Below are positions 1-6,044 of a DNA stretch of 6,044 nucleotides, one piece after another. The notes below the pieces were generated by a model that saw nothing but the letters and a program-made list of their open reading frames with translations, ran no database searches and was not told the DNA's origin. Each line of letters starts with the position of its first letter. The stretch's first letter is position 1. A program made the position numbers and the translations under genes. The stretch comes from UBA5287 sp041672395 (GTDB taxonomy: Bacteria; Bacteroidota; Bacteroidia; Bacteroidales; Dysgonomonadaceae), in assembly GCA_041672395.1 (NCBI GenBank), contig JBAYZS010000090.1, positions 1-6,044 of the forward strand, read 5' to 3'.

Positions 1-1
1 A

Positions 2-139
2 AACAAACAACTTTTAATTAGTCCGGGAGCATTAGATATGGCAGGTTTAATCATTACTCCCCGAGAAGAAGATTTTAACAAAGTACAAAAGGACGATATT
101 GAAGATATCCTTTCTCAAGTATCAATGCCAATCATTTGA
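2..139 (+). CDS. C-terminal end of a probable DUF4922-family (HIT/GalT-like) protein, cut by the window start
   Basis: An open frame enters from the left edge and ends at TGA 137-139, leaving 45 residues. The visible tail contains SPGALDMAGLIITPREEDF, followed by a charged helix with an aspartate- and lysine-rich start and an end in MPII. From memory, this 'SPGA-DM-G-IITPREEDF' ending is typical of Bacteroidota DUF4922 proteins. These are thought to be related to HIT-superfamily nucleotidyltransferases and phosphorylases. No catalytic residues fall within the visible part, so the activity cannot be judged. The serB ATG lies 11 bases after the stop, which suggests one transcript with the genes downstream. 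The reading frame is secure and the family name is a moderate-confidence recollection. Confidence 0.5.
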   Translation, partial: NKQLLISPGALDMAGLIITPREEDFNKVQKDDIEDILSQVSMPII

Positions 140-150
140 CAAATAGACAT

Positions 151-1389
151 ATGGAGAACTCAGAAATAATTCTTATGACTATAAATGGGGATGATAAACC
201 AGGTTTAACTGCCTCATTGACTGAAATTTTAGCAAAACATGAAGCTTTTATTTTAGACATTGGCCAAGCAGATATTCATCGAAATTTATCTTTGGGAATC
301 ATGTTCAGAACCATCTGCGGTAGTTCGGGTGAACTACTTAAAGATCTATTATTTAAAGCCAACGAGCTTGATATTAGACTCCGTTTCACACCAATTTCAG
401 ATGATCAATATTCCAATTGGGTGAGTCAACAAGGGAAAAACAGATACATCATTACAGTTTTAGGAAAAGTATTGACTGCAATGCAAATAGCATCCGTTTC
501 ACGAATTATTTCCAATCAGGGATTAAATATAGATAATATTGTGCGTCTTACCGGTCGAATTCCATTGGAAAATGCGGAAAACACACGTATGTCGTGTGTT
601 GAACTATCAGTTCGTGGAACACCAAATAACGAAAAGATATTGCACGAATCATTTCTACAATTATCTGCTGATTTGAATTTCGATATCTCTTTTCAGGAAG
701 AGAGCATGTATAGGAGAATGCGTCGTTTGATTTGTTTTGACATGGATTCCACACTTATTCAAACAGAAGTAATTGATGAACTTGCAGAACGCGCAGGTGT
801 TGGTAGTAAAGTTAAAGCCATTACAGAAGCAGCTATGCGCGGTGAAATAGATTTTGAAGAAAGCTTAAAAAAGCGAATCAAGCTACTCGAAGGATTAGAC
901 GAATCCATTTTGAAAGATGTTGCAGATAATTTACCTATGACAGAAGGAATTGAAAGACTGATGGCTGTTTTGAAGAAAGTAGGTTTTAAAACAGCGATTT
1001 TGTCCGGAGGATTCACCTATTTTGGTAATTATCTGAAAGATAAATACAATTTCGACTATATGTATGCCAACGAATTAGAAATAAAAGATGGCAAACTCAC
1101 CGGAAATTATATAGGCGACATTGTAGATGGAAAACGAAAAGCCGAACTATTAAAATTAATCGCTCAAGTTGAAAAAATAGACATACGTCAAACAGTTGCT
1201 GTTGGAGATGGAGCAAATGATTTAATGATGTTAGGTCTTGCAGGATTAGGAATTGCCTTTAATGCAAAGCCCAAGGTTAAGCAAAATGCTCGTCAATCTT
1301 TATCCAGTGTTGGAATAGACGGAATACTATATTTTCTTGGTTACAAAGATTCAATGCTTGACAGCAGGCTGTTTGGTAATCACTCATAA
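151..1389 (+). CDS. serB: Phosphoserine phosphatase with two N-terminal ACT domains
   Basis: SerB hydrolyses O-phospho-L-serine to L-serine and phosphate, the last step of the phosphorylated serine pathway, in the cytoplasm. The 412-residue product has two ACT-like domains at about residues 3-85 and 97-182, followed by a HAD phosphatase domain. HAD motif I is DMDST (nucleophile D197, acid/base D199). Motif II is S285-G-G. The motif III lysine is K330 in VDGKRKAEL. Motif IV is GDGAND with D353 and D357. All key residues are present. The length and tandem-ACT layout match mycobacterial SerB2, where the ACT region binds amino acids for feedback control; the same control here is inferred. I chose ATG at 151. 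A TTG at 136 in the same frame would add five residues and overlap the upstream TGA, but TTG is a rarer start and the ACT strand begins just after the ATG. No Shine-Dalgarno is visible. Confidence 0.95.
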   Translation: MENSEIILMTINGDDKPGLTASLTEILAKHEAFILDIGQADIHRNLSLGIMFRTICGSSGELLKDLLFKANELDIRLRFTPISDDQYSNWVSQQGKNRYIITVLGKVLTAMQIASVSRIISNQGLNIDNIVRLTGRIPLENAENTRMSCVELSVRGTPNNEKILHESFLQLSADLNFDISFQEESMYRRMRRLICFDMDSTLIQTEVIDELAERAGVGSKVKAITEAAMRGEIDFEESLKKRIKLLEGLDESILKDVADNLPMTEGIERLMAVLKKVGFKTAILSGGFTYFGNYLKDKYNFDYMYANELEIKDGKLTGNYIGDIVDGKRKAELLKLIAQVEKIDIRQTVAVGDGANDLMMLGLAGLGIAFNAKPKVKQNARQSLSSVGIDGILYFLGYKDSMLDSRLFGNHS

Positions 1390-1400
1390 AATAATTTAGT

Positions 1401-2285
1401 ATGGAATATGTTGATAGGTTCATAAAAAAATATGAAAGTGATTCTGAAGTCAAGAATAGAAAAAAAGTATTATCTTTTTTTACCACTCAAAGCAACGGCA
1501 AATCATTAACAATGATTACCAATGCATTGCTCCGCACATCAAAAACAGAAAAAATCACTTTCACATTACTACAAATGGTAAGCCCGCAAGAAGCTGAATT
1601 CATTGACAGCATTGATGAATATAAAAACATGCTTTTCAAAGATTTAACATCCATTTGTGAGAAAGAAAACACAATTGCCCGTTCATTTGTGAAAATTTCA
1701 GACGATTATGCTTCCGATATATTAAAATTATCTGAAGAACATCAATCAGAACTAATTATTATAGAAATTTCTTCAGACGATCTGGATTTTACTATTAATG
1801 AAAATCTGTATTTATCCCCAAAAAATGAGACTCAAAAATATCCATTATCAAATGTTGCAAACCCATGGATAAAAAATGTTAGCGAACTACTTTTGCGAAA
1901 CGATTATGCAACTGCTCTGTTTATTGACAAAGGCATTAAATCGATAAAGAAAGTATTTGTATTTATTTTAGACATAAGAGACATAAGCATTTTACGATTT
2001 GCTCATCATTTTCCACTAAATGAAAATACAACACTAATGATTTGGGATGCCATTGGATTGATATCTAATATACCTGAATTGCAGAAATTATTCAGTTCCA
2101 TGAACAAAAAGACCGATAGCAGAGTTGAAATGTGGGACATAGACAAGAAAATAACAGAAGAAGTTATTCAGCAACAAGACCTGATTATTACAGGAATTGA
2201 AGGATGGGATAAGTTGATGCATACATCAATTTCATGGAATAAATCACTTCCAACAACACTCATCATAAAAGATGAATTAAATTAA
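1401..2285 (+). CDS. Hypothetical protein with two degenerate universal-stress-protein-like domains, resembling a cation:proton antiporter tail
   Basis: This 294-residue protein has no signal peptide and no hydrophobic stretch long enough for a membrane helix, so it is probably cytoplasmic. Two alpha/beta halves can be seen. The first, about residues 22-127, runs from the strand KKVLSFF through a helix, the strand TFTLLQMV, and a final strand SELIIIEIS. The second starts near residue 171 with TALFIDKGI and the strand KKVFVFILD, and ends with QDLIITGIEGWDKL (D260 onward) and TTLIIKDE. This order, especially the 'FIDKG' entry to the second half, recalls the tandem USP-like cytoplasmic region of CPA2-type antiporters in Bacteroidota and plant CHX proteins. 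The glycine-rich ATP loop of ATP-binding UspA proteins is absent, so nucleotide binding is doubtful. It begins 11 bases after serB and ends 6 bases before the TPR gene, so it is probably translated from the same message. It could be a free-standing regulator or the remnant of an antiporter gene. No function is assigned. Confidence 0.85.
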   Translation: MEYVDRFIKKYESDSEVKNRKKVLSFFTTQSNGKSLTMITNALLRTSKTEKITFTLLQMVSPQEAEFIDSIDEYKNMLFKDLTSICEKENTIARSFVKISDDYASDILKLSEEHQSELIIIEISSDDLDFTINENLYLSPKNETQKYPLSNVANPWIKNVSELLLRNDYATALFIDKGIKSIKKVFVFILDIRDISILRFAHHFPLNENTTLMIWDAIGLISNIPELQKLFSSMNKKTDSRVEMWDIDKKITEEVIQQQDLIITGIEGWDKLMHTSISWNKSLPTTLIIKDELN

Positions 2286-2291
2286 AGAACA

Positions 2292-4508
2292 ATGGATTTG
2301 CATAAAGCCTCTACAACATTAAAGTCAATCAAAAAAGCTGTCGAGCTTAAACAACTCAAATCGGCTTTTGAAGGCATAAGCCAATTAAATTCAGAGCAGC
2401 AAAATTATCAGATAACTCAACGACTTGAAGAGTTAGAAACTAACTATAAGCTTATGCTTTATTATTTTGTTGAAGGCAATAACGATCCTCAACAAGAGCA
2501 AATCTACAACCGCTTGATACGTGATACTTATTTGCTTGCTCAAGATGCGGCAGAAATTGTATTCATGCAGCACAGCTCCTTCTATTTTTATGAAAAGTCT
2601 CGTTTACAAGCTATTCGTAACCCAATTTTGTTAGACGAATTTCGGGAAAATATCATCAAACAGATGGATACCTTTTCATTTATTGAACTGTTTCCTGAAG
2701 GAGAAGAGAAAAGTAATCGCCTATTTCAAAACACATTAGCTCACGAACACACAGTTGAAGATCTTTTTAATTCAACGTATGCTTCTGGGAGAGCCAACAG
2801 TGCAATGATAGAATCATACCGTCGATTCATTGAAAATGAAATAATACCCGTTTCCGATAAATCCATGTTAATTTCAGCATTAACGATGAACATTATACAT
2901 CGATTAGACGACAAAAAGACATCTTTCCTTTTTGACGTATCAAAACACCCCGAACAAGAAATAGCCATTCGCGCAATTGTAGGATTAATTGCCATTTTTC
3001 AGAAATATAAATCATGGTGGTATTTGTTTCCAGAATGCACAAACAGATTGAAACTATTAGCGGACGATAGCGTTTTCAGCAGACGATTTATGACAGCGAT
3101 GATTCAATTCATCCAAGCTCGTGAAACAGAAAAGATTACCCAAAGACTCAGAGATGAGATCATACCCGAAATGATGAAACTCAGTCCTATTATTGGGAAA
3201 AAGATTGATTTAGACGAATGGCTTGGTGAGAAATCAGAAGTGGAAGACAAAAATCCCGAATGGCAAAAGATACTTGAAGAATCCGGTTTAGGCGATAAAC
3301 TCAAAGAATTTACGGATTTGCAGATGGAAGGCGCCGATATATTCCATTCCACTTTTTCCAACCTGAAATTATATCCATTCTTTCATGAAATGAACAACTG
3401 GTTTTTGCCATTTACCCCATTTCACACGCAAATTTCAAAATATTCAAGAAATAAACAGGAAAGTATTCAACTACTAAATACTATTTCTACGACATCAATG
3501 ATGTGTAATTCCGATAAATACTCATTCGCCTTTAGTTTGGTGAGCATGCCCGAGCAATATCAAAAAATGATAACCTCGCAACTCAGTGCCGAAAGTGAAG
3601 GGATAAAAGAAATGCAAGAAGAAGATAAAGTATTATTACCTCATCAAAAAGAGGAAAATAGTATAAAACAATACATTCAAGATCTTTACCGATTCTTTAA
3701 GCTTTTCAAAAGGAGAGAAGAATTTACCGATATATTTGCTTTACCACTTAATTTTCATTTGATTGAAGCATTTTATCCTATTGTACATGAAATAAATAAT
3801 CTTGATCGCATTGCCTTGTACTATTTTGAAAAGAATAATTTTCAAGAAGCACTGGAATCCTATTTACAGATATCCGAAATTAATCCTGGCAAGAGTGAGA
3901 TTTGGCAAAAGATTGGCTATTGTTACCAAATGCTTGGAGATGTGAAAAGAGCGCTGGATGCATATCTGCGAGCCGAGTTAATAGATGGAAATAACACTTG
4001 GCTATTAAGGAAAATTGCGCAATGTTATCGAATACTAAAGCAACCCGAAACGGCATTAATATATTATCGGCGATTGGAACAGCTTAAGCCTGAAGACATT
4101 AATATTCAACTCAATATTGGTCATTGCTACCTGGAATTAAAAAAGTACGATGAAGCTTTGAATTATTATTTCAAAGTAGAGCTGTCAGATAGCGAAAACA
4201 CACGTGCCTGGCGTTCCATTTCCTGGTGTGCTTTTCTATCCCGAAAATTTGAAGTAGCACAACGATATTATGGACAAATAATGGAGAAAAGTCCAACCAC
4301 ACACGACTATTTGAATGCTGGTCATGTTGAACTCTGCATAAATAACATCAAGAAAGCTATTGAATTTTATGAAAAAGCCAATGAAAAAGAAGGCGATTTT
4401 GATTCTTTCGAAAAGTTATTGAGAGAAGATGAAGAAGAATTGAAAATGGCAGGCATCGATACCCGATTATTTCCATTATTATTAGACAAGATCAAATATG
4501 ACAAATAA
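2292..4508 (+). CDS. Large TPR-repeat protein with an uncharacterised helical N-terminal region
   Basis: The 738-residue product has no signal peptide or membrane segment and is probably cytoplasmic. The C-terminal third holds six consecutive tetratricopeptide repeats of about 34 residues, at about 506-538, 539-572, 573-606, 607-640, 641-674 and 675-708. Each shows the usual pattern, for example IGYCYQMLGDVKRALDAYLR and IGHCYLELKKYDEALNYY. An acidic tail follows. TPRs form a superhelix that binds other proteins, so a scaffold or adaptor role is likely. The first 500 residues are rich in predicted helix and contain aromatic patches near 355-375 (FFHEMNNWFLPF) and before the first TPR. I do not recognise a named domain there, although the whole looks like a Bacteroidota-specific family. 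The start ATG lies 6 bases after the preceding stop, which suggests translational coupling. The partner and pathway are unknown. Confidence 0.9.
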   Translation: MDLHKASTTLKSIKKAVELKQLKSAFEGISQLNSEQQNYQITQRLEELETNYKLMLYYFVEGNNDPQQEQIYNRLIRDTYLLAQDAAEIVFMQHSSFYFYEKSRLQAIRNPILLDEFRENIIKQMDTFSFIELFPEGEEKSNRLFQNTLAHEHTVEDLFNSTYASGRANSAMIESYRRFIENEIIPVSDKSMLISALTMNIIHRLDDKKTSFLFDVSKHPEQEIAIRAIVGLIAIFQKYKSWWYLFPECTNRLKLLADDSVFSRRFMTAMIQFIQARETEKITQRLRDEIIPEMMKLSPIIGKKIDLDEWLGEKSEVEDKNPEWQKILEESGLGDKLKEFTDLQMEGADIFHSTFSNLKLYPFFHEMNNWFLPFTPFHTQISKYSRNKQESIQLLNTISTTSMMCNSDKYSFAFSLVSMPEQYQKMITSQLSAESEGIKEMQEEDKVLLPHQKEENSIKQYIQDLYRFFKLFKRREEFTDIFALPLNFHLIEAFYPIVHEINNLDRIALYYFEKNNFQEALESYLQISEINPGKSEIWQKIGYCYQMLGDVKRALDAYLRAELIDGNNTWLLRKIAQCYRILKQPETALIYYRRLEQLKPEDINIQLNIGHCYLELKKYDEALNYYFKVELSDSENTRAWRSISWCAFLSRKFEVAQRYYGQIMEKSPTTHDYLNAGHVELCINNIKKAIEFYEKANEKEGDFDSFEKLLREDEEELKMAGIDTRLFPLLLDKIKYDK

Positions 4509-4520
4509 AACATTTAATAA

Positions 4521-5105
4521 TTAACAATACAGTTTATTTTCTTCAATGAAATCATAAACCCGAGAAGGAACAAAAGCACGCATATTTTTTCCCTCTTTAA
4601 TACATTCGCGAATAAAAGTAGAAGAGATATCCATAACTGGGGCATTCACAAGTTTCACATTTTGGCTAAATTCTGAGGGTATGACAACATCCTCACCCAA
4701 ACGAGGATAGATAATAATATTATATTCACGTCGCAAACGATCAAAATCTTTCCATCTGTGAAAATCTAACCAGCTATCACCGCCAATAATCAAAGTAAAA
4801 ATACAATCCGGAAAATCGGTCGACAGTTTGTCGAGAGTATTAATTGTATAAGAAGGACGCGGCAAATTAAATTCAAAATCAGAAGCATTCAGATAATCAT
4901 AATCCTCTAGTGCAATTTCAGTCATTTTAAGACGTGTTTTTTCATCCAGCAAATCATCTTTCTCTTTCAGAGGATTGTAAGGAGACACCAACAGCCAGAC
5001 CTCATCTAGCGTTGTAAATTCAGCCATATAATTTGCCAAAATCAAATGCCCCACATGAATAGGATTGAAAGATCCGGAAAATATTCCAATTTGTTTTTTG
5101 TCCAT
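4521..5105 (-). CDS. nadD: Nicotinate-nucleotide adenylyltransferase
   Basis: NadD joins nicotinate mononucleotide and ATP to give deamido-NAD and pyrophosphate, a step shared by de novo and salvage NAD synthesis in the cytoplasm. The 194-residue product begins with IGIFSGSFNPIHVGH. This carries the nucleotidyltransferase GxFxPxHxGH signature (G11 to H20). PRPSYTINTL follows at 82-91, then GGDSW at 108-112, and near the C-terminus ISSTFIR at 160-166, the ISSTxIR ATP-binding motif. VPxxVYDFIEEN closes the protein. Length and motifs are normal for the family. I chose ATG at 5105 because the first beta-strand starts four residues later, as in homologues. An in-frame ATG at 5156 would add 17 residues of non-family sequence and would run through the terminator hairpin. 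Its stop lies 12 bases from the convergent TPR gene stop. The terminator upstream implies that it has its own promoter. Confidence 0.96.
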   Translation of the reverse strand: MDKKQIGIFSGSFNPIHVGHLILANYMAEFTTLDEVWLLVSPYNPLKEKDDLLDEKTRLKMTEIALEDYDYLNASDFEFNLPRPSYTINTLDKLSTDFPDCIFTLIIGGDSWLDFHRWKDFDRLRREYNIIIYPRLGEDVVIPSEFSQNVKLVNAPVMDISSTFIRECIKEGKNMRAFVPSRVYDFIEENKLYC

Positions 5106-5124
5106 TTGATAATTTACGATACAA

Positions 5125-5153
5125 CAAAAATAATATAAAACCGATACATCAGA
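5125..5153 (-). promoter_or_regulatory. Candidate nadD promoter (Bacteroidota type)
   Basis: On the minus strand, TATTTTTG at 5132-5125 fits the Bacteroidota -7 consensus TAnnTTTG exactly. A weak -33-like TCTG lies at 5153-5150, 17 bases upstream. Transcription would begin roughly 10-15 bases before the nadD ATG, giving a very short leader. The -7 match lies inside the U-tract of the upstream terminator, so T-richness alone could produce it. The need for a promoter here, immediately after a terminator, is the main supporting argument. Confidence 0.3.
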
Positions 5154-5163
5154 CATGCATCGG
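5126..5163 (-). terminator. Intrinsic terminator after the GlsB-family gene
   Basis: The minus-strand RNA reads CCGAUGCAU, a five-base loop GUCUG, then AUGUAUCGG. This gives a 9-bp stem (5163-5155 with 5149-5141) that is complete if one G-U wobble is allowed. It is followed at once by a T-rich run, TTTTATATTATTTTT, at 5140-5126. On the plus strand the same arms have an A-C mismatch and no T-run follows, so it works in the minus direction only. It lies 25 bases past the small membrane protein gene and should end that transcript before nadD. Confidence 0.75.
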
Positions 5164-5188
5164 TCTCTATGTCAATCACTTTAGTCGT

Positions 5189-5437
5189 TCACGATTTTTT
5201 CTTAAACAAAGAAATTAACCATAACAACAAAATGGCTCCAACCAATGCAGTAACCACACTTCCAATTAATCCGCTTCCAATTTCAATATTCAGCTTATCA
5301 AATACCCATCCACCCAATAAAGCGCCAATAATACCTACAATAATATTCATAAGCAAACCAAAACCGCCACCTCTCATTATTTTACCGGCAAGCCATCCGG
5401 CTACCAGTCCGATAAGTATAAACCATAACCATCCCAT
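5189..5437 (-). CDS. GlsB/YeaQ/YmgE-family small membrane protein (transglycosylase-associated protein family)
   Basis: The 82-residue protein is almost entirely hydrophobic and glycine-rich. It has three likely membrane helices at about residues 4-20, 28-47 and 57-78 and ends in the basic tail KKKS. The helix starts LWFILIGLVAGWLAGKIMRG and the glycine-rich second helix IIVGIIGALLGGWVF are typical of the GlsB/YeaQ/YmgE family. Members are inner-membrane proteins often linked to envelope or general stress; their biochemical role is unknown and 'transglycosylase-associated' is only a historical name. Length is normal for the family. A candidate promoter lies 60-90 bases upstream and an intrinsic terminator just downstream, so it may be a single-gene transcript. 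The 99-residue open frame on the opposite strand is a shadow rich in Pro, Ile and Asn. Confidence 0.92.
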   Translation of the reverse strand: MGWLWFILIGLVAGWLAGKIMRGGGFGLLMNIIVGIIGALLGGWVFDKLNIEIGSGLIGSVVTALVGAILLLWLISLFKKKS

Positions 5438-5452
5438 AGTGCTTAAATTTAT

Positions 5453-5468
5453 TAGTTTAATAGTTTAA
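5453..5468. repeat. Two tandem copies of TAGTTTAA
   Basis: TAGTTTAA occurs at 5453-5460 and again directly at 5461-5468. The pair lies in the predicted leader of the GlsB-family gene, 16 bases upstream of its ATG. It may be a small AT-rich slippage product or a half-site pair for a regulator. Nothing in the sequence decides between these. Confidence 0.5.
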
Positions 5469-5479
5469 AAGATATTTTA

Positions 5480-5513
5480 GTTATTGTAATAATAACTCGC
5501 AAGTATAGTTATT
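5480..5513. repeat. Three-arm inverted repeat with two mutually exclusive hairpins
   Basis: GTTATT (5480-5485), AATAACT (5491-5497) and AGTTATT (5507-5513) lie in a row. The middle arm can pair with the left arm (6 bp, 5-base loop) or with the right arm (7 bp, 9-base loop). The right arm overlaps the candidate -7 box of the GlsB-family promoter at its last base. The stems are very AT-rich and weak, so this could be an operator-like palindrome, a poor terminator for nspC, or chance. Confidence 0.3.
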
Positions 5514-5530
5514 TTAAATCAAAAGAGCAA
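5500..5530 (-). promoter_or_regulatory. Candidate promoter for the GlsB-family gene (Bacteroidota type)
   Basis: On the minus strand, TTG at 5530-5528 is followed by exactly 20 bases and then TATACTTG at 5507-5500. This is one mismatch from the TAnnTTTG -7 consensus, and the spacing is in the range reported for Bacteroidota promoters. The start would fall near 5493, giving a leader of about 55 bases. The site sits in the 117-base gap after nspC. AT-rich sequence makes chance matches common, so this is a moderate call. Confidence 0.4.
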
Positions 5531-5554
5531 TTATTATTAAATAAAAATGTACTC

Positions 5555-6044
5555 TTAACACATTCTGCTTTTATAGTCTTCATAACCAAATTTTCGATAT
5601 AACACAAATTCATTATTTTTCGACCATAAACCAATTGACGGATGCGAAACTCCATTAAACATAGTTGTTTTGACTGTTGTATAATGAATCATATCCTCAA
5701 AAACAATCTGATCACCTACCTGCAAAGGTTTGTCGAACGACCAATCACCCATGAAATCTCCACTTAAACAACTGTTTCCACCCAACCTGTAAGTCGGTTT
5801 TCCCTCAACAGAATCTTGATTAGCCCCTCTTATTTTAGGTTTGTAAGGCATTTCCAAAGTATCAGGCATGTGGCAAGCAAACGACACATTCAGCATCGCA
5901 GTCACAACTCCCTCGTTTTCAACAATATCTGTCACATTAGAAACCAAAACCCCCGTTTGCCAGACAAAAGCACTTCCCGGTTCCATAATTATCTCAATAT
6001 TAGGATGACGTTTTTTAAACGAGATCAAGATATTCACCAAATGC
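5555..6044 (-). CDS. nspC: Carboxynorspermidine/carboxyspermidine decarboxylase, C-terminal part (cut by the window end)
   Basis: NspC is a PLP enzyme of the alanine-racemase/ornithine-decarboxylase fold. It decarboxylates carboxyspermidine or carboxynorspermidine to spermidine or norspermidine, the alternative polyamine route found in many Bacteroidota and Vibrio. About 163 residues are visible. The frame runs off the window edge, so the leucine codon TTG at 6040-6038 is internal and not a start. EPG at 5983-5975 is the PLP-phosphate-binding motif. CHMPDTLEMPYKP and YRLGGNSCLSGD are family hallmarks, the latter with the fold-III active-site cysteine at 5770-5768. QIVFEDMIHYTTVKTTMFNG and the ending FGYEDYKSRMC also match the family. 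The PLP lysine lies in the missing N-terminal part. No hairpin with a T-run lies directly after the stop, so some readthrough into the next gene is possible. Confidence 0.95.
   Translation of the reverse strand, partial: HLVNILISFKKRHPNIEIIMEPGSAFVWQTGVLVSNVTDIVENEGVVTAMLNVSFACHMPDTLEMPYKPKIRGANQDSVEGKPTYRLGGNSCLSGDFMGDWSFDKPLQVGDQIVFEDMIHYTTVKTTMFNGVSHPSIGLWSKNNEFVLYRKFGYEDYKSRMC

Noticed and set aside
548..1016. Minus-strand open frames inside serB (68 and 85 residues)
   Set aside because: They are shadows of serB, which has complete catalytic motifs on the plus strand; they show no domain or start signal.
2741..3361. Minus-strand open frames inside the TPR gene (84 and 85 residues)
   Set aside because: Serine-rich, low-complexity translations are typical of the reverse strand of a Glu/Lys-rich gene, with no supporting signal.
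4509..4520. Shared bidirectional terminator between the convergent TPR and nadD genes
   Set aside because: Only 12 bases separate the stops. TTAATAATTAA nearby is palindromic but too short and AT-rich to be a convincing stem, so no terminator is called.
5106..5156. Longer nadD start at the ATG at 5156
   Set aside because: The 17 extra residues do not resemble NadD, and the stretch passes through the terminator hairpin and candidate promoter. The normal family N-terminus begins at the ATG at 5105.
5169..5468. 99-residue plus-strand open frame
   Set aside because: It lies antisense to the well-supported GlsB-family gene. Its composition (Pro, Ile, Asn runs) is what the reverse of a hydrophobic, glycine-rich gene produces, and it has no recognisable domain.
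1..6044. Mobile element, CRISPR array, tRNA/rRNA or riboswitch
   Set aside because: I scanned both strands by eye for transposase motifs, terminal repeats, spaced direct repeats and structured RNA hallmarks and saw none. The genes are closely packed and look chromosomal.

Overview
The window looks like an ordinary chromosomal segment from a member of the Bacteroidota, probably Bacteroidales or a relative. The DNA is visibly AT-rich and the starts lack clear Shine-Dalgarno sequences. Candidate promoters fit the Bacteroidota -33 TTG / -7 TAnnTTTG pattern better than -35/-10. The gene set also fits: a tandem-ACT phosphoserine phosphatase, a carboxynorspermidine/carboxyspermidine decarboxylase, and a probable DUF4922-type protein tail. 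The taxon is inferred from these signs and not from an alignment.

The left three quarters (1-4508) is a tightly packed plus-strand gene string that looks like one operon. It holds the last 45 codons of an upstream gene (probable DUF4922/HIT-like family), then serB, then a 294-residue protein with two universal-stress-protein-like halves, then a 738-residue TPR protein. The gaps are about 11, 11 and 6 bases, so co-transcription is likely. SerB catalyses the last step of serine synthesis. The two genes after it have no assigned function. The 294-residue protein resembles the cytoplasmic tail of a CPA2-type cation:proton antiporter without its membrane domain, and this is the most interesting item in the window.

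The right part (4521-6044) is on the minus strand and converges on the operon with only 12 bases between stop codons. In transcription order it holds the C-terminal part of nspC (polyamine synthesis, cut by the window edge), a small GlsB/YeaQ/YmgE-family membrane protein, and nadD (NAD synthesis). A good intrinsic terminator separates the small membrane protein from nadD. Its U-tract contains a TAnnTTTG match that could serve as the -7 box for nadD. A candidate promoter precedes the small membrane protein gene.

No mobile element, CRISPR array, tRNA or rRNA is visible, and no gap between genes exceeds about 120 bases. I do not see a clear new multi-gene defence or biosynthetic system. The points worth checking are the antiporter-tail-like orphan protein, its pairing with the TPR protein behind serB, and the compact terminator/promoter element before nadD.
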